From: Psychromonas aquimarina ATCC BAA-1526
Lineage (GTDB): Bacteria > Pseudomonadota > Gammaproteobacteria > Enterobacterales > Psychromonadaceae
Direction of reading: 5' to 3'
Length of the DNA: 64,000 nucleotides
Assembly (NCBI RefSeq): GCF_000428725.1
Contig: NZ_KE386791.1
Location: 186,001 to 250,000 of the forward strand
Part shown: in pieces, positions 27,470-36,502 of the stretch
How the letters are laid out: every line of letters begins with the position of its first letter
Position numbering within the stretch: the first letter of the stretch is position 1
Made by a program: the position numbers and the translations under genes
Notes under the pieces: generated by a model
What the model was told of the DNA's origin: nothing
What the model saw: only the letters and a program-made list of their open reading frames with translations
Databases searched by the model: none

Positions 27470-28249
27470 TTATTCTTGTTGAAAACTGAGTACGCCGTCT
27501 TTGAGAAAATAATAATCTGTATAATGATATTTCTTTAAATAGTATTGCAGCCAGCGTACCTGGCGTCCGGTTGCATCCATAATATATAGTGTTTTATCTT
27601 TTAGTCGGCCTTGTTTTATCTGCTTATACATTTTTGCAATCGTAATTGAGCGCTGGTGTCTAACGGCTGTAACTGTAATATTTGTACGTTGAACAATGTC
27701 TCGAATATCAATTAAATAATTGCTTTGACTAGATTTAATAAAACTTTCTGAGCTAAGCAGATGAGCCTGGAATTCAGCTTCTGAGATAATGTCCTGCGGT
27801 GCTGCCGGGTTTTTCCCCAGTAGTACAGTAAACTGCGGATAAGCCTTCAGCCAGTCGATAATACCGGTATCAAAAACCCGGCTGCTGATTTTGTAATCAA
27901 GTAATAACCTGCCCGCCTGATAACTTTTCTGACATTGATGGCCGTTACAGTAGACAACCAGCTGTTTATCTGGAAATTGTGCAGTTAATTTTTTTATTCT
28001 GTTTAGAAATCCTCGGTTGGATAAGGGGATATTGATTGCCCCCTGGATGTGCACGGTATCAAATTCTAAAGGTGTTCGGACATCAATTAGTATACTGCGG
28101 CTAAGCTCTTCTCTAAGGTCTGCAATGCTGATATAAGAGAGTTCTGGGAATGTATTTCGATCCGGAAAATGAATATTAGTTTCTGCGCTGCAAAAAACTG
28201 CCAATAAGGCGCTGCAGAGTAAGAACACTGCCGATAATTTTTTACTCAT
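27470..28249 (-). CDS. Periplasmic protein with two rhodanese domains, one degenerate
   Basis: 259 residues. An N-terminal signal (hydrophobic to about residue 20) is followed by a first rhodanese domain at about 38-135 with ILIDVRTPLEFDTVHIQGAI and active-site Cys101 in YCNGHQCQKS. A second rhodanese-like domain follows at about 155-255 (NYLIDIRDIVQR and YIMDATGRQVRWLQYYL), in which aspartate stands where the catalytic cysteine should be. This looks like an exported sulfurtransferase or redox-linked protein with a non-catalytic second domain. It is the first gene of a two-gene unit with an orphan solute-binding protein and has a strong ribosome site (GGAGG). The role is unknown. Confidence 0.8.
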   Translation of the reverse strand: MSKKLSAVFLLCSALLAVFCSAETNIHFPDRNTFPELSYISIADLREELSRSILIDVRTPLEFDTVHIQGAINIPLSNRGFLNRIKKLTAQFPDKQLVVYCNGHQCQKSYQAGRLLLDYKISSRVFDTGIIDWLKAYPQFTVLLGKNPAAPQDIISEAEFQAHLLSSESFIKSSQSNYLIDIRDIVQRTNITVTAVRHQRSITIAKMYKQIKQGRLKDKTLYIMDATGRQVRWLQYYLKKYHYTDYYFLKDGVLSFQQE

Positions 28250-28563
28250 AGTGCCTCCTTTTTATTAATGTAGACGATATCCGTTAGTGAAGCTAAATAA
28301 TTATCACTATTACAGGGCTTAATATATCTAAATTGCTGTTGATTTGTTAAAAAACATGTATTTGCTGTATTAAAGTGCACCGCTTAGTCTCAAACCCACT
28401 GTTTCCGGTATTTATCGGCCAGTCTACGCGGCTGATTACTATATTTTTTCTCCTGTTTATTATTAAAATTGTTGATTTTTTACAGTAATTACAGGGGGCG
28501 GGGTTAGCAGTTAATGATTATTTATGCGATGTTATTTATCTGAGCCGATGAGGAGTATAAAAG
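28250..28563. other. Intergenic region, divergent promoters
   Basis: AT-rich spacer with a short G-run (AGGGGGCGGGG) near 28491. No gene, strong stem-loop or clear operator is visible. GAGGAG, the ribosome site of the next gene, lies at its right end. Confidence 0.45.
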
Positions 28564-29664
28564 ATGGATCTTGAACAGCAGCGCCAGCAGCAGCAGAAGT
28601 TATTTGCAGAAAGCGGGCGAAATATTGAAATAGGGGATCTGAAAGGGTTTCCGCTGACACTAGCGCAGTTAAAAGCAACCAGCAGTGTTTCTGATTATGT
28701 TGTTGAATCGTTTAATTCCGGCCTGACCGCGGTAGTACATCATCTGCAGTTCGCCGATCAGCACTGGACGCTAAAGTTAAAAAGACCGGTTAGTCTGGTG
28801 AATAATATCGACGGGCAGACCTCTTTTCTTAACGAAGTACAGCGCCGCCGGGATTTGACTCTTCTGAAGCAAAGCGAACCGTCGGCATTTAAACATATAA
28901 TCGATACGCAGTTTGCATCATTTACAGAGGGTATTATTCTCTCCCCGTGGATAAACGGGGAGCCGCCGCTGATTTTCAGTCAAAGGTTATTTGAACAGAT
29001 TTTCTCCTGCATCGTAAATCTGGAATTAAATGGTTTATTTGAATGGGATTTTTGTCCGGGTAATATTTTAGTAGATACTGATAATGAAATTAAACTGTTT
29101 GATTTTGGTTATATGTATCAGTTTGATCCGCAGAAACACTTTAACAGTAACGGCCGGGCAACGCCTTTATTTCACGGCATTGAACGTTTTGAAACGCGTT
29201 TCTTTTTTGATTATTTAATGAAGAATCCGCTTAATCTTAGCGAATCGGATTTGTTTGAATTATACCGGTTGGAAAAGCAGTGTGCGCTGCCGGCTTATCA
29301 GCTTAAACTACAGAGACTGCGTGATGCGGGGGCGGAGGCAAGTGTTATCTCACGTCAGTATGTTATTAATCAAAGCTGGGAAAAAGCGCTGGCCAGCGAA
29401 AGTGCTTTAACAGAGCTGTATTTAGTGGAAAGTTACCGCTCTAATGTGCTGGATCTGCTTGATGATCTGCATGGTCAGTCATGCAGTCCTTACACAATTA
29501 AAAAAGCGGATCTTATTTTAGGCTTTATCAGTAGTAATTTTGCCCGGCTTCAGAAGGGCGATGCATTTTTCTTTGGTGACGAGAAATTAACCCGGGATGA
29601 ACTGATCATTAAATATACGCTGCTGCGTAAAGATGCTCAGCGCTTTCAACTGAATATTTGCTAA
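28564..29664 (+). CDS. Protein kinase-fold (RIO/APH-like) protein of unknown target
   Basis: 366 residues with a Gln-rich N-terminus (QQRQQQQ). The middle shows kinase-fold landmarks: a lysine in WTLKLKRP (71-73), a candidate C-helix glutamate at 91, a catalytic-loop-like WDFCPGNILV with Asp162 and Asn167, and IKLFDFGYM with Asp180 of a DFG motif. The C-terminal 150 residues are helical and match nothing I recognise. The residues needed for ATP and magnesium binding are kept, so it could phosphorylate a small molecule or protein. There is no signal peptide, and it is not obviously in an operon. Confidence 0.65.
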   Translation: MDLEQQRQQQQKLFAESGRNIEIGDLKGFPLTLAQLKATSSVSDYVVESFNSGLTAVVHHLQFADQHWTLKLKRPVSLVNNIDGQTSFLNEVQRRRDLTLLKQSEPSAFKHIIDTQFASFTEGIILSPWINGEPPLIFSQRLFEQIFSCIVNLELNGLFEWDFCPGNILVDTDNEIKLFDFGYMYQFDPQKHFNSNGRATPLFHGIERFETRFFFDYLMKNPLNLSESDLFELYRLEKQCALPAYQLKLQRLRDAGAEASVISRQYVINQSWEKALASESALTELYLVESYRSNVLDLLDDLHGQSCSPYTIKKADLILGFISSNFARLQKGDAFFFGDEKLTRDELIIKYTLLRKDAQRFQLNIC

Positions 29665-29876
29665 GAGAAATACTCGGTGTCTTTTATCGCCTGCACAAAA
29701 AGTAAAACTTGCAGGCAATATCATTTATTAATTCTTATTTTAATGACAATTTTGTGTGAATTTGTTCGCTTATTGTGCTTAAAATCAATCTAAAGCGCCG
29801 TTGTGTTTGTCGTTGCTCCTTTACTCGTATACCATACGCGTTTTTTATCCTATTCGTTTTATTTTTCTGAGGTTAT

Positions 29877-30521
29877 ATGTCGTTGAGTTCAAAACATTGT
29901 GTCGTTATCGCTATTGCTGGGGCTTCAGCATCGGGTAAAAGTCTTATCGCAAATACGATATTTGAGGAGTTATGTCATGAACTTGGCACGGACCAGATCG
30001 GCATTGTTTCTGAAGATGCATATTATCGCGACCAGAGCCACTTAACTTTAGATGTACGTATGCAGACCAATTATGATCACCCTAAAGCATTTGACCATGG
30101 GCTTTTATGTGATCATTTGAAAGCGTTGAAAAACAACGAGTCAGTAGATATTCCTGTTTATAGTTATACAGAGCATACCCGTATGCAGGAAAGCAATGTA
30201 TTAACGCCTAAAAAGGTTATTATACTTGAAGGTATATTACTGCTGACTGATCCTGCTGTTAGAGAGCAGATTGATGCCAGTATCTTTATTGATACGCCGC
30301 TGGATATTTGTTTAATGCGCCGTTTAGCGCGAGATATTGCCGAACGCGGTAGAACCATGGAAAATGTAATAGCACAGTATACAGCAACGGTTCGTCCGAT
30401 GTTCCTGCAGTTTATTGAACCTTCTAAGCAATATGCCGATATCATTATTCCCCGCGGCGGAAAAAACCGTATTGCAACGGATATTTTAAAGACTCGTATT
30501 AAATACCTTTTAAACGATTAA
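29877..30521 (+). CDS. udk: Uridine kinase
   Basis: 214 residues (E. coli Udk 213). The P-loop GASASGKS spans 15-22, followed by EDAYYRDQ, the FDH motif YDHPKAFDH, and LEGILLLTD. The C-terminal [17 protein letters not shown] lid region is complete. It phosphorylates uridine and cytidine with ATP or GTP in pyrimidine salvage. It is a single gene in its own transcription unit by spacing (213 bases before, 311 after). Confidence 0.96.
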   Translation: MSLSSKHCVVIAIAGASASGKSLIANTIFEELCHELGTDQIGIVSEDAYYRDQSHLTLDVRMQTNYDHPKAFDHGLLCDHLKALKNNESVDIPVYSYTEHTRMQESNVLTPKKVIILEGILLLTDPAVREQIDASIFIDTPLDICLMRRLARDIAERGRTMENVIAQYTATVRPMFLQFIEPSKQYADIIIPRGGKNRIATDILKTRIKYLLND

Positions 30522-30832
30522 CACTACAGTAGCCTCAGGATTCGAGTTTTGTTTTAAAACACTAAACCTAACTTGTGCTGCTCAGAACACTATTTCCGGC
30601 CACCGCGCTCTCAGCATTGCAGTGCCGGAATACTCTTCATCATATTTCACCGCAGTTACTCTTACTATTCGCGAATGTATTCATAAGAACTTAAACTGGC
30701 CGATTTTGATTATTTGTCAAAGTTCTTATCCGGCGAGACTGCATTGTTTGAGTGATTTCTGTATAATATCGCGCTTTTTGCAGCAGACTTAAGACGTTAA
30801 ACGAATTACCCTGGATTAACTAAGGATCCTGA
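30522..30832 (+). promoter_or_regulatory. Spacer with likely promoter for the acyl-CoA ligase gene
   Basis: A perfect TATAAT at 30762-30767 lies about 66 bases before the ligase start, without a good -35 box. A loose inverted repeat (TCCGGCCAC with GTGCCGGA) spans 30592-30631. No gene is seen. Confidence 0.4.
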
Positions 30833-32539
30833 ATGACCATACAGCTTGAAAATAATACTTTGGCCGCCTTAACTGAGCGCTCGACTTCTCTTTATGAAGA
30901 CAGACTTTTAGTCTCAAATATTGGAGAAATTGAAATAACATATGCTCAGGCCAGAGCAAAGATTGCTCAGATTCACAGCATTTTCGAGGAGTTAGGAATA
31001 AAACAGGGTGATAAAGTTGCTATCTGCAGTGAGAATATGCCGCACTGGGGAATTGTCTACCTTGCTGTTACTTCCATTGGAGCGATAACTGTACCTATTC
31101 TGCCTGATTTTCACAGCAATGAAGTGCATCATATTATTAAGCACTCGGAAGCAGTCGCTATCTTCGTTTCCAAAAAAATCAGTGCGAAACTCAATGAGGA
31201 TGATTTCAGTTCATCCCTGCAGTATGTCTTTTCACTGGAATCGCTGCAGATATTAGAAGATAAAACACCCAGACAGTCGGAACTGGTAATTAAAGGTGCC
31301 GAAAAAATTGCCCAGATTAAGGCAAAAGCGATGCAGCTGGCGCATCGCCAGACGGAGAGTCAAACATTAACAATTAATGAAGATGATCTTGCTTCGATTA
31401 TCTATACATCGGGTACAACCGGGCAGTCAAAAGGGGTTATGCTGTCGCATAAAAACCTGATTGCACAGGTTATGCAGGCACAAAGTCTGACCAAGATTCA
31501 TAGCGATGATAAGTTTCTGTCGATATTACCTTTAGCACATACTTTTGAATGTTCTGTTGGGTTCTTAGTGCCTTTTGCAAACGGTGCTTCCATTTATTAC
31601 ATCAGTAAAGTGCCGTCACCAAAAATAATTTTAGCCGCTATGCAGAAAGTCAAACCGACATGCATGTTAAGCGTGCCGCTGGTGATTGAAAAGATTTACA
31701 AATCAAAAGTACAGGCCGGTTTTAATAAAAACAGGGCGGTTAAATTTCTTTATGAAAACCTGACTTGCGTGCGTAAAAAATTAAATAAAATTGCAGGTAA
31801 AAAACTGCAGCAAAGTTTCGGTGGTGAGATGCGTCTGTTTGGTATCGGCGGTGCGAAATTATCTCCCTTTGTAGAAGCATTTTTAAAGGAAGCTGATTTC
31901 CCTTACGCGATTGGTTACGGTCTGACCGAAACAGCTCCGATTATTGCCGGTGCAGTTCCAGGAGCTACTAAAGTCGGCACCACGGGAATTATTGCTCCGG
32001 GTATTGAATGCCGCTTTGAAAAACAGTCTGAAGACAGCCGTGACGGCGAGCTGCACGTACGCGGTCCTAATATTATGATGGGTTATTATAAAGATCCTGA
32101 ACGTACGGCTGAGGTCTTAAATGAAGACGGCTGGTTAAATACAGGTGACCTGGGTTATATCGATGACAACGGCGTGCTGACCATTAACGGGCGCAGTAAA
32201 AATGTGATTATCGGTGCAAGCGGAGAGAATATTTATCCGGAAGCTGTGGAGTCGGTTATCAATCAGAACCCGCTGGTTTTAGATTCTCTGGTTTATGAAC
32301 TCGACCATAAAGTGGTTGCTAAAATACATATTGATTATGATCAGTTTGACGAATCTCATAATATCAGCCAGACCAGTGATTCCGCTCTGCACGATGATAT
32401 TTTACTGCTGTTAGAAGAGATTCGAACTGAAGTCAACACGCAGTTGTCCAGCTATTCAAAGATTACAAAAGTTGTAGAGCAGCGCGAGCCGTTTATTAAA
32501 ACGCCGACCAAAAAGATTAAACGTTATTTACACACTTAA
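30833..32539 (+). CDS. AMP-forming acyl-CoA synthetase (long-chain type)
   Basis: 568 residues of the ANL superfamily. The phosphate-binding motif YTSGTTGQSKGVML is at 191-204, followed by GYGLTETAPI, the adenine/ribose motif NTGDLGYIDDNG and the hinge NGRSKNVIIGASGENIYPE. The C-terminal catalytic lysine lies in TPTKKIKRYL. It activates a carboxylate with ATP and transfers it to CoA. Length and motifs fit medium/long-chain fatty acid ligases, but it is not the standard FadD, and no beta-oxidation genes are near. A strong terminator follows. Confidence 0.87.
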   Translation: MTIQLENNTLAALTERSTSLYEDRLLVSNIGEIEITYAQARAKIAQIHSIFEELGIKQGDKVAICSENMPHWGIVYLAVTSIGAITVPILPDFHSNEVHHIIKHSEAVAIFVSKKISAKLNEDDFSSSLQYVFSLESLQILEDKTPRQSELVIKGAEKIAQIKAKAMQLAHRQTESQTLTINEDDLASIIYTSGTTGQSKGVMLSHKNLIAQVMQAQSLTKIHSDDKFLSILPLAHTFECSVGFLVPFANGASIYYISKVPSPKIILAAMQKVKPTCMLSVPLVIEKIYKSKVQAGFNKNRAVKFLYENLTCVRKKLNKIAGKKLQQSFGGEMRLFGIGGAKLSPFVEAFLKEADFPYAIGYGLTETAPIIAGAVPGATKVGTTGIIAPGIECRFEKQSEDSRDGELHVRGPNIMMGYYKDPERTAEVLNEDGWLNTGDLGYIDDNGVLTINGRSKNVIIGASGENIYPEAVESVINQNPLVLDSLVYELDHKVVAKIHIDYDQFDESHNISQTSDSALHDDILLLLEEIRTEVNTQLSSYSKITKVVEQREPFIKTPTKKIKRYLHT

Positions 32540-32554
32540 GACAATACTGGAAGA

Positions 32555-32575
32555 GGGAGCCGCGGCTCCCTTTTT
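32555..32575 (+). terminator. Terminator after acyl-CoA ligase
   Basis: GGGAGCC and GGCTCCC form a GC-rich stem followed by TTTTTC, 16 bases past the stop codon. Confidence 0.9.
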
Positions 32576-32627
32576 CTATTGTTAGGAAAAGGAAGCCGCA
32601 TTTTGAAGGGGATACTCGAGTGAGTAT

Positions 32628-34085
32628 TCAGCTGTTCTCGGGCAGCTGATACTGAGAAAGTATTCCTTCCAGCTGCACAGATGATTTACTCAGATCCGAT
32701 GCTAAAGTCACCGACCGCTGTGCTGTCTGTCTAATGGTTTCTGACTGCTCTCTAATATCATTAAGCTGCGAGCTGATTTCTCGGGCGGATACACTCTGCT
32801 CTTCTGCTGATGCTGCAATTTGTGAGCTCATATCGAACACATCACTGGTTGAAGCCGCCATTGACTCAACATCGTCGCCAACGGAAACAATCGAGTCGCG
32901 TCCTTTATCTGCCTGTTCAACAATTTCATCGGTTACTTTTGAAAGCGTTGCCGAGCCGGACTGCAGACCTTCAATCATAGACTGGATTTCAACCGTTGCC
33001 TGCTGGGTACGGCCTGCTAAGGTTCTAACTTCATCGGCCACAACAGCAAAACCGCGGCCCTGCTCACCTGCACGCGCCGCTTCAATGGCTGCATTTAATG
33101 CCAGTAAGTTAGTCTGTTCAGAAATGGCGTTAATAGTGGTGACTACCACCCCGATTTCCGAAGCATTATTTGACAACTGTGAAACTGATTCGGAGGCTGA
33201 GTCAATTTTATTGACCAGGGTTGAAATTCTGATCACAGCCTGAGAGATCTGCTCTTTACTGGAAGCCGCCTGACCGGAATTGTCTTTGGTCTGCAGAGAA
33301 GTATTAGCCGCGTTGCGGGAAACATCCTCTATGGCCGCTGTCATCTGCTCCATAGCAACTGATACTGTATCTAAGAACTGATGCTGCAGACTGATCAGCT
33401 CTTCACTCTGCTGTGCCTGCTGATTAAATTCATCAGCAGCTTCCGCAAGGCTGGCTGCATTATTTCCAATTGCCGTGACCATCTCGCTCATATTATCGGC
33501 ACTGCGGTCAATTTCAGTGGCGATCATACTGAAATCATCAACACCAAAGAAATTAAGGCGCTGTGATAAGTCACCGTCGGCTAAACGTTTGATGGCGATA
33601 TACATATCCCATAAACCGCCTCCCAGCGATGTTGATGTCCAGTAGCTTAATTGAAACAACGGCAGTAATCCCAGAAGGGCAACCCATAACATCAAACCTG
33701 CATCATCTAACGCCTGCTGCTCCCAGCCGCTGACATTAGTGCTCAGTTGAAGATAACGGCGGCCTACGGGGGCGCTTACGGTTACTGAATCTCCCTGACG
33801 GGAACTGTTCAGCTGCGAGGTCAGCTGCAGATTATGTTGTCTGGCAAATTCGCTCAGTGCATCAGTCTCCAGGCTCTGTTTAGATGCGACCTGCGCGAAG
33901 CTGTCTACCATTGCCTGAGCTCTGGCCTGTGAGCTTACGGCGGTTTGTTGTTTCACCTGATTTAAGTTGAACAGTGCAATAGTGGTGGTGATCACAGCCA
34001 CAAGAGAGCAAAGTAGAAAAAACTTTCCATTTAGACTCAGCTTTATCATCAGCGCGTCAATTTTTCTAAATTCAATCTGTTTCAT
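32628..34085 (-). CDS. Methyl-accepting chemotaxis protein
   Basis: 485 residues from the ATG; an upstream in-frame TTG is less likely. TM1 is at about 14-34, then a small periplasmic region of about 90 residues, TM2 ([20 protein letters not shown]), a HAMP-like segment and the long helical signalling domain with the tip [20 protein letters not shown] and [20 protein letters not shown]. The periplasmic part is too small for a dCache domain and contains no family I recognise. Ligand unknown. It is a single gene, tail to tail with the acyl-CoA ligase. Confidence 0.93.
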   Translation of the reverse strand: MKQIEFRKIDALMIKLSLNGKFFLLCSLVAVITTTIALFNLNQVKQQTAVSSQARAQAMVDSFAQVASKQSLETDALSEFARQHNLQLTSQLNSSRQGDSVTVSAPVGRRYLQLSTNVSGWEQQALDDAGLMLWVALLGLLPLFQLSYWTSTSLGGGLWDMYIAIKRLADGDLSQRLNFFGVDDFSMIATEIDRSADNMSEMVTAIGNNAASLAEAADEFNQQAQQSEELISLQHQFLDTVSVAMEQMTAAIEDVSRNAANTSLQTKDNSGQAASSKEQISQAVIRISTLVNKIDSASESVSQLSNNASEIGVVVTTINAISEQTNLLALNAAIEAARAGEQGRGFAVVADEVRTLAGRTQQATVEIQSMIEGLQSGSATLSKVTDEIVEQADKGRDSIVSVGDDVESMAASTSDVFDMSSQIAASAEEQSVSAREISSQLNDIREQSETIRQTAQRSVTLASDLSKSSVQLEGILSQYQLPENS

Positions 34086-34194
34086 ATTGGTTACCAACGT
34101 AATTCTATTAAGAAAAAATATAAGTATAACGTGTTACAGAAACTCTGTTTGCCTGCAGTTCCTATATTGGAGCTGCAGCGCAAAATTAGTCAAA

Positions 34195-34698
34195 CTACTC
34201 TGTCCTTGCCTTTGTAGTTATTTTGCTCATTTCAGTCATTTTCTGCCATTTGCGGGTAATGCTGATCAGCTGACCGGTAAATAATGTCATCGAATAACCC
34301 AGCAGGGCGCCGATTATTAATGCCGGTATAATAATTACAACATCTCCGCCTACTGCAAATGTTATGCAGCAGCCGATAAATGCGCCAGGAATAAAAGAGA
34401 ATTTTTGATGACTGGCCTGTAAACACATGGCTGAAGTTGCTATTCCTGTGAAAATATAACCCATAAACGGCGTGTCGAAATAGCTGCTTCCGTTGATAAT
34501 TAACCATGCCCATAAAACACCGGACAGTGTTGTACACCAGGTAACAACAACTCCTTTAAAATTGGAGTTCGGCTGCGCAAAATAGGTACTGCAGCCTAAA
34601 AAACCTATCCAGGTGACAAGATGAAACAGATCTGCGATGCCGCACCATACTGCTGCTAGAATTCCTGCTGATAACGCGATTTGCCAACGATTTTCCAT
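34195..34698 (-). CDS. DUF1097 family membrane protein (YcdZ-like)
   Basis: 167 residues from the ATG preceded by AAGGGTA. It has five or six hydrophobic helices with the DUF1097 landmarks ALSAGILAAVWCGIADLF near the start, WIGFLGCSTYFAQP, and a glycine-rich PALIIGALLGYSMTLF near the end. E. coli YcdZ belongs to the same family; function unknown. A longer frame starts 18 bases upstream without a clear ribosome site. It is encoded just upstream of a chemoreceptor on the same strand, with a 109-base gap. Confidence 0.82.
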   Translation of the reverse strand: MENRWQIALSAGILAAVWCGIADLFHLVTWIGFLGCSTYFAQPNSNFKGVVVTWCTTLSGVLWAWLIINGSSYFDTPFMGYIFTGIATSAMCLQASHQKFSFIPGAFIGCCITFAVGGDVVIIIPALIIGALLGYSMTLFTGQLISITRKWQKMTEMSKITTKARTE

Positions 34699-35075
34699 GA
34701 TTACCCTTATTGCCATTAACTAATTATTTATTAAACAATACCGCATGCGGTGATGTTTTTATCTGCATTGATCTGCCGTGATCAGTGCTTATTCGCAGGC
34801 AGTCTATTTACTCAACAGCGTAGAAAATGCGATCTGGCTCTATAGAATGATCAATACTCGGGTTTCTCCTGTAATCGTTTACAAAATATGTTGTTAATAG
34901 TAAAAGGGCAGTGAGTTCTGAACTCTGAAGGGTAGCGCTGTATCGGGACTTAAATGCAGTCTTAAGCTGGTAGCATTATCAAGTGAAATAACTAAGGTAG
35001 AATCCTGCAGGGCAAAGTGTCTTTTGTATTGCCCTGACGACTGCATTTATTAAGCTAAGGGTATATATAAAATTA
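34699..35075. other. Intergenic region with one small hairpin
   Basis: Holds an 8-base inverted repeat (CAGGGCAA with TTGCCCTG, 35008-35036) that may be the end of transcription for the small exported protein encoded beside it. Otherwise I see nothing. Confidence 0.4.
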
Positions 35076-35261
35076 TTATTTACGGTCACGTCCGCTTAAC
35101 TTACGTAGACACGCAAATTTTTCAGCACCAACTTTTACTACACATTCAGAATAAACGATATCGTTATTAATCTGCTGTGTGTTTGATAAAGCTGAAGCGG
35201 GTGCAGTAAATAGTGATGCGCCTAAAACCGCGGCCGCAAATAAACTAATTAACCTGATCAT
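35076..35261 (-). CDS. Small exported protein, unknown
   Basis: 61 residues from the ATG, which follows GGAG by 8 bases; an upstream in-frame GTG overlaps the ribosome site. A signal peptide (LISLFAAAVLGASLFTAP, then ASA-LS) leaves a mature peptide of about 38 residues with two cysteines (YSECVVKVG and FACLRKLSG) that could form one disulfide, and a basic C-terminus. I do not recognise a family. It is a single gene. Confidence 0.65.
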   Translation of the reverse strand: MIRLISLFAAAVLGASLFTAPASALSNTQQINNDIVYSECVVKVGAEKFACLRKLSGRDRK

Positions 35262-35372
35262 AATCACCTCTCCTTTTCAAGCTGAAGAAATACGTAAGAA
35301 ATGTATTTCTTATACAATAAAAGAACGGGGCAGATCACAATAAATTTCATATTTATTTAAAATAATATGTTG

Positions 35373-35723
35373 TTATTTTTTAACAAACATATGGTTTGCA
35401 GGTGTAACACCGCGATGATAGGTACAAAATGTATCCGTTGCTTCGGGTGTTCGGCTGTGAATTTTGATATTTGTAATAACTTCTAAAGCACCGGCGTCGT
35501 AACAGGCTTGCTGGGCATTTTTAACAATATCAAGCAGCTGGTTTAATTCCCCTGTCATTGTTGTTTCCATCGCGCCTACCTGATAGGGCACGTCAGCTTG
35601 CCTTACAACTTCAATGGCTTTATCGACTACTTCAAAATTATTACCCTCTTTGAGTCTTGGGATAACTTGAAACGCTAAGAAAACTTCATTTTCGGCTGGT
35701 GATAATGTGGTCAATTTATTCAT
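35373..35723 (-). CDS. Thiamine-binding family protein (MTH1187/YkoF type)
   Basis: 116 residues with the pattern of the PF01910 family: FLAFQVIPRL at the start of the fold, VPYQVGAMETTMTGELNQLL with the conserved Gly-Pro/Ala-Met-x-T-T step, and GALEVITNIKIHSR near the C-terminus. Members form dimers or tetramers and some bind thiamine or hydroxymethylpyrimidine. The cell role is unproven. It is a single gene; no thiamine genes are nearby. Confidence 0.82.
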   Translation of the reverse strand: MNKLTTLSPAENEVFLAFQVIPRLKEGNNFEVVDKAIEVVRQADVPYQVGAMETTMTGELNQLLDIVKNAQQACYDAGALEVITNIKIHSRTPEATDTFCTYHRGVTPANHMFVKK

Positions 35724-35887
35724 CCTAAGGTTATTTTTAATTAGAAATATTAATTTTAGTCAATGCTGCAAAGCAGCCCGGCAATTATAACGGGTATATA
35801 TTAATGTACTAAGCTCAGTTTTTCAGACGAAAAGCTGGTGCAGAAATTATGCTCTAAGCTTGAATATGCTGCGCAGGTAAATTTAAG

Positions 35888-35916
35888 ATACCGGTTTTTT
35901 ACAGTAAAACCGGTAT
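35888..35916. terminator. Stem-loop between thiamine-binding gene and decayed fragment
   Basis: ATACCGGTTTT pairs with AAAACCGGTAT (11 bases, 7-base loop). It lies just past the stop of the decayed minus-strand fragment and looks like that gene's old terminator. Confidence 0.65.
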
Positions 35917-35928
35917 TAAATTGAGGAA

Positions 35929-36290
35929 TTACTGCTGAGTACTTACCACGCTGCCCTGTGCATTGTCACCAATGCCTAGTGTGAAGGTTAATGTTACATA
36001 ATGATAGCGGGTTGTTGCCTGACCGTCATGAATTGCAATATTGAAATCATAGGTACCGCCTATTTTTATTCTCTTATCGTCTTCAGGAAAACCAGTATCG
36101 AGTTTGCGTTTAAAGATGACGGTATATTTACCATCTTTCCATAAGGATGCAGCTTCCTGATTAGTACCTGCAGAGCCTTCTCCTTTACGGTTTAAACGTC
36201 CCAGCAGATACTGACCTTCTTTAACCCCTGTTTACTGCTTGAATACGGCGTTCTGCGGCACTCTGATTATATTAACGTAAAGCTTAAAAA
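35929..36290 (-). pseudogene. Decayed ethylbenzene-dehydrogenase-like heme-domain fragment
   Basis: The minus strand encodes about 100 residues ending in a normal stop: VKEGQYLLGRLNRKG, LWKDGKYTVIFKRKLDTGFP, YDFNIAIHDGQATTRYHYV and LTFTLGIGDNAQ. This matches my memory of the C-terminal part of EB_dh-type (PF09459) heme domains found in some c-type cytochromes. An in-frame TAA at 36232-36234 cuts the frame. Upstream of it the same frame continues as IIRVPQNAVFKQ, also family-like, then loses similarity, and there is no start codon or ribosome site. It appears to be a remnant of a larger respiratory cytochrome. Its old terminator remains. Confidence 0.6.
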
Positions 36291-36502
36291 GTTTATGTTT
36301 TAGAAGGTTTTTTATTCGTTATAAATTCACTAGCCTGAGTTATAGATGCATATCTGTGATGCAGTTTAAAAACTGTTGTGTAAATGATTAACACCAAGTG
36401 CTTTTTTTTGTTATAAAGGCGTTATTAAACTCTGCCGCCGTTAAATATTCCGGCGAGCGGGACTTATTCTTTTATTCTAATTCTTTTAATGCGTGGTATG
36501 TG
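36291..36502 (+). promoter_or_regulatory. AT-rich leader of kbl-tdh
   Basis: Non-coding AT-rich DNA between the decayed fragment and kbl. An upstream in-frame extension of kbl exists but is not family-like. No clear operator is seen. Confidence 0.35.
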
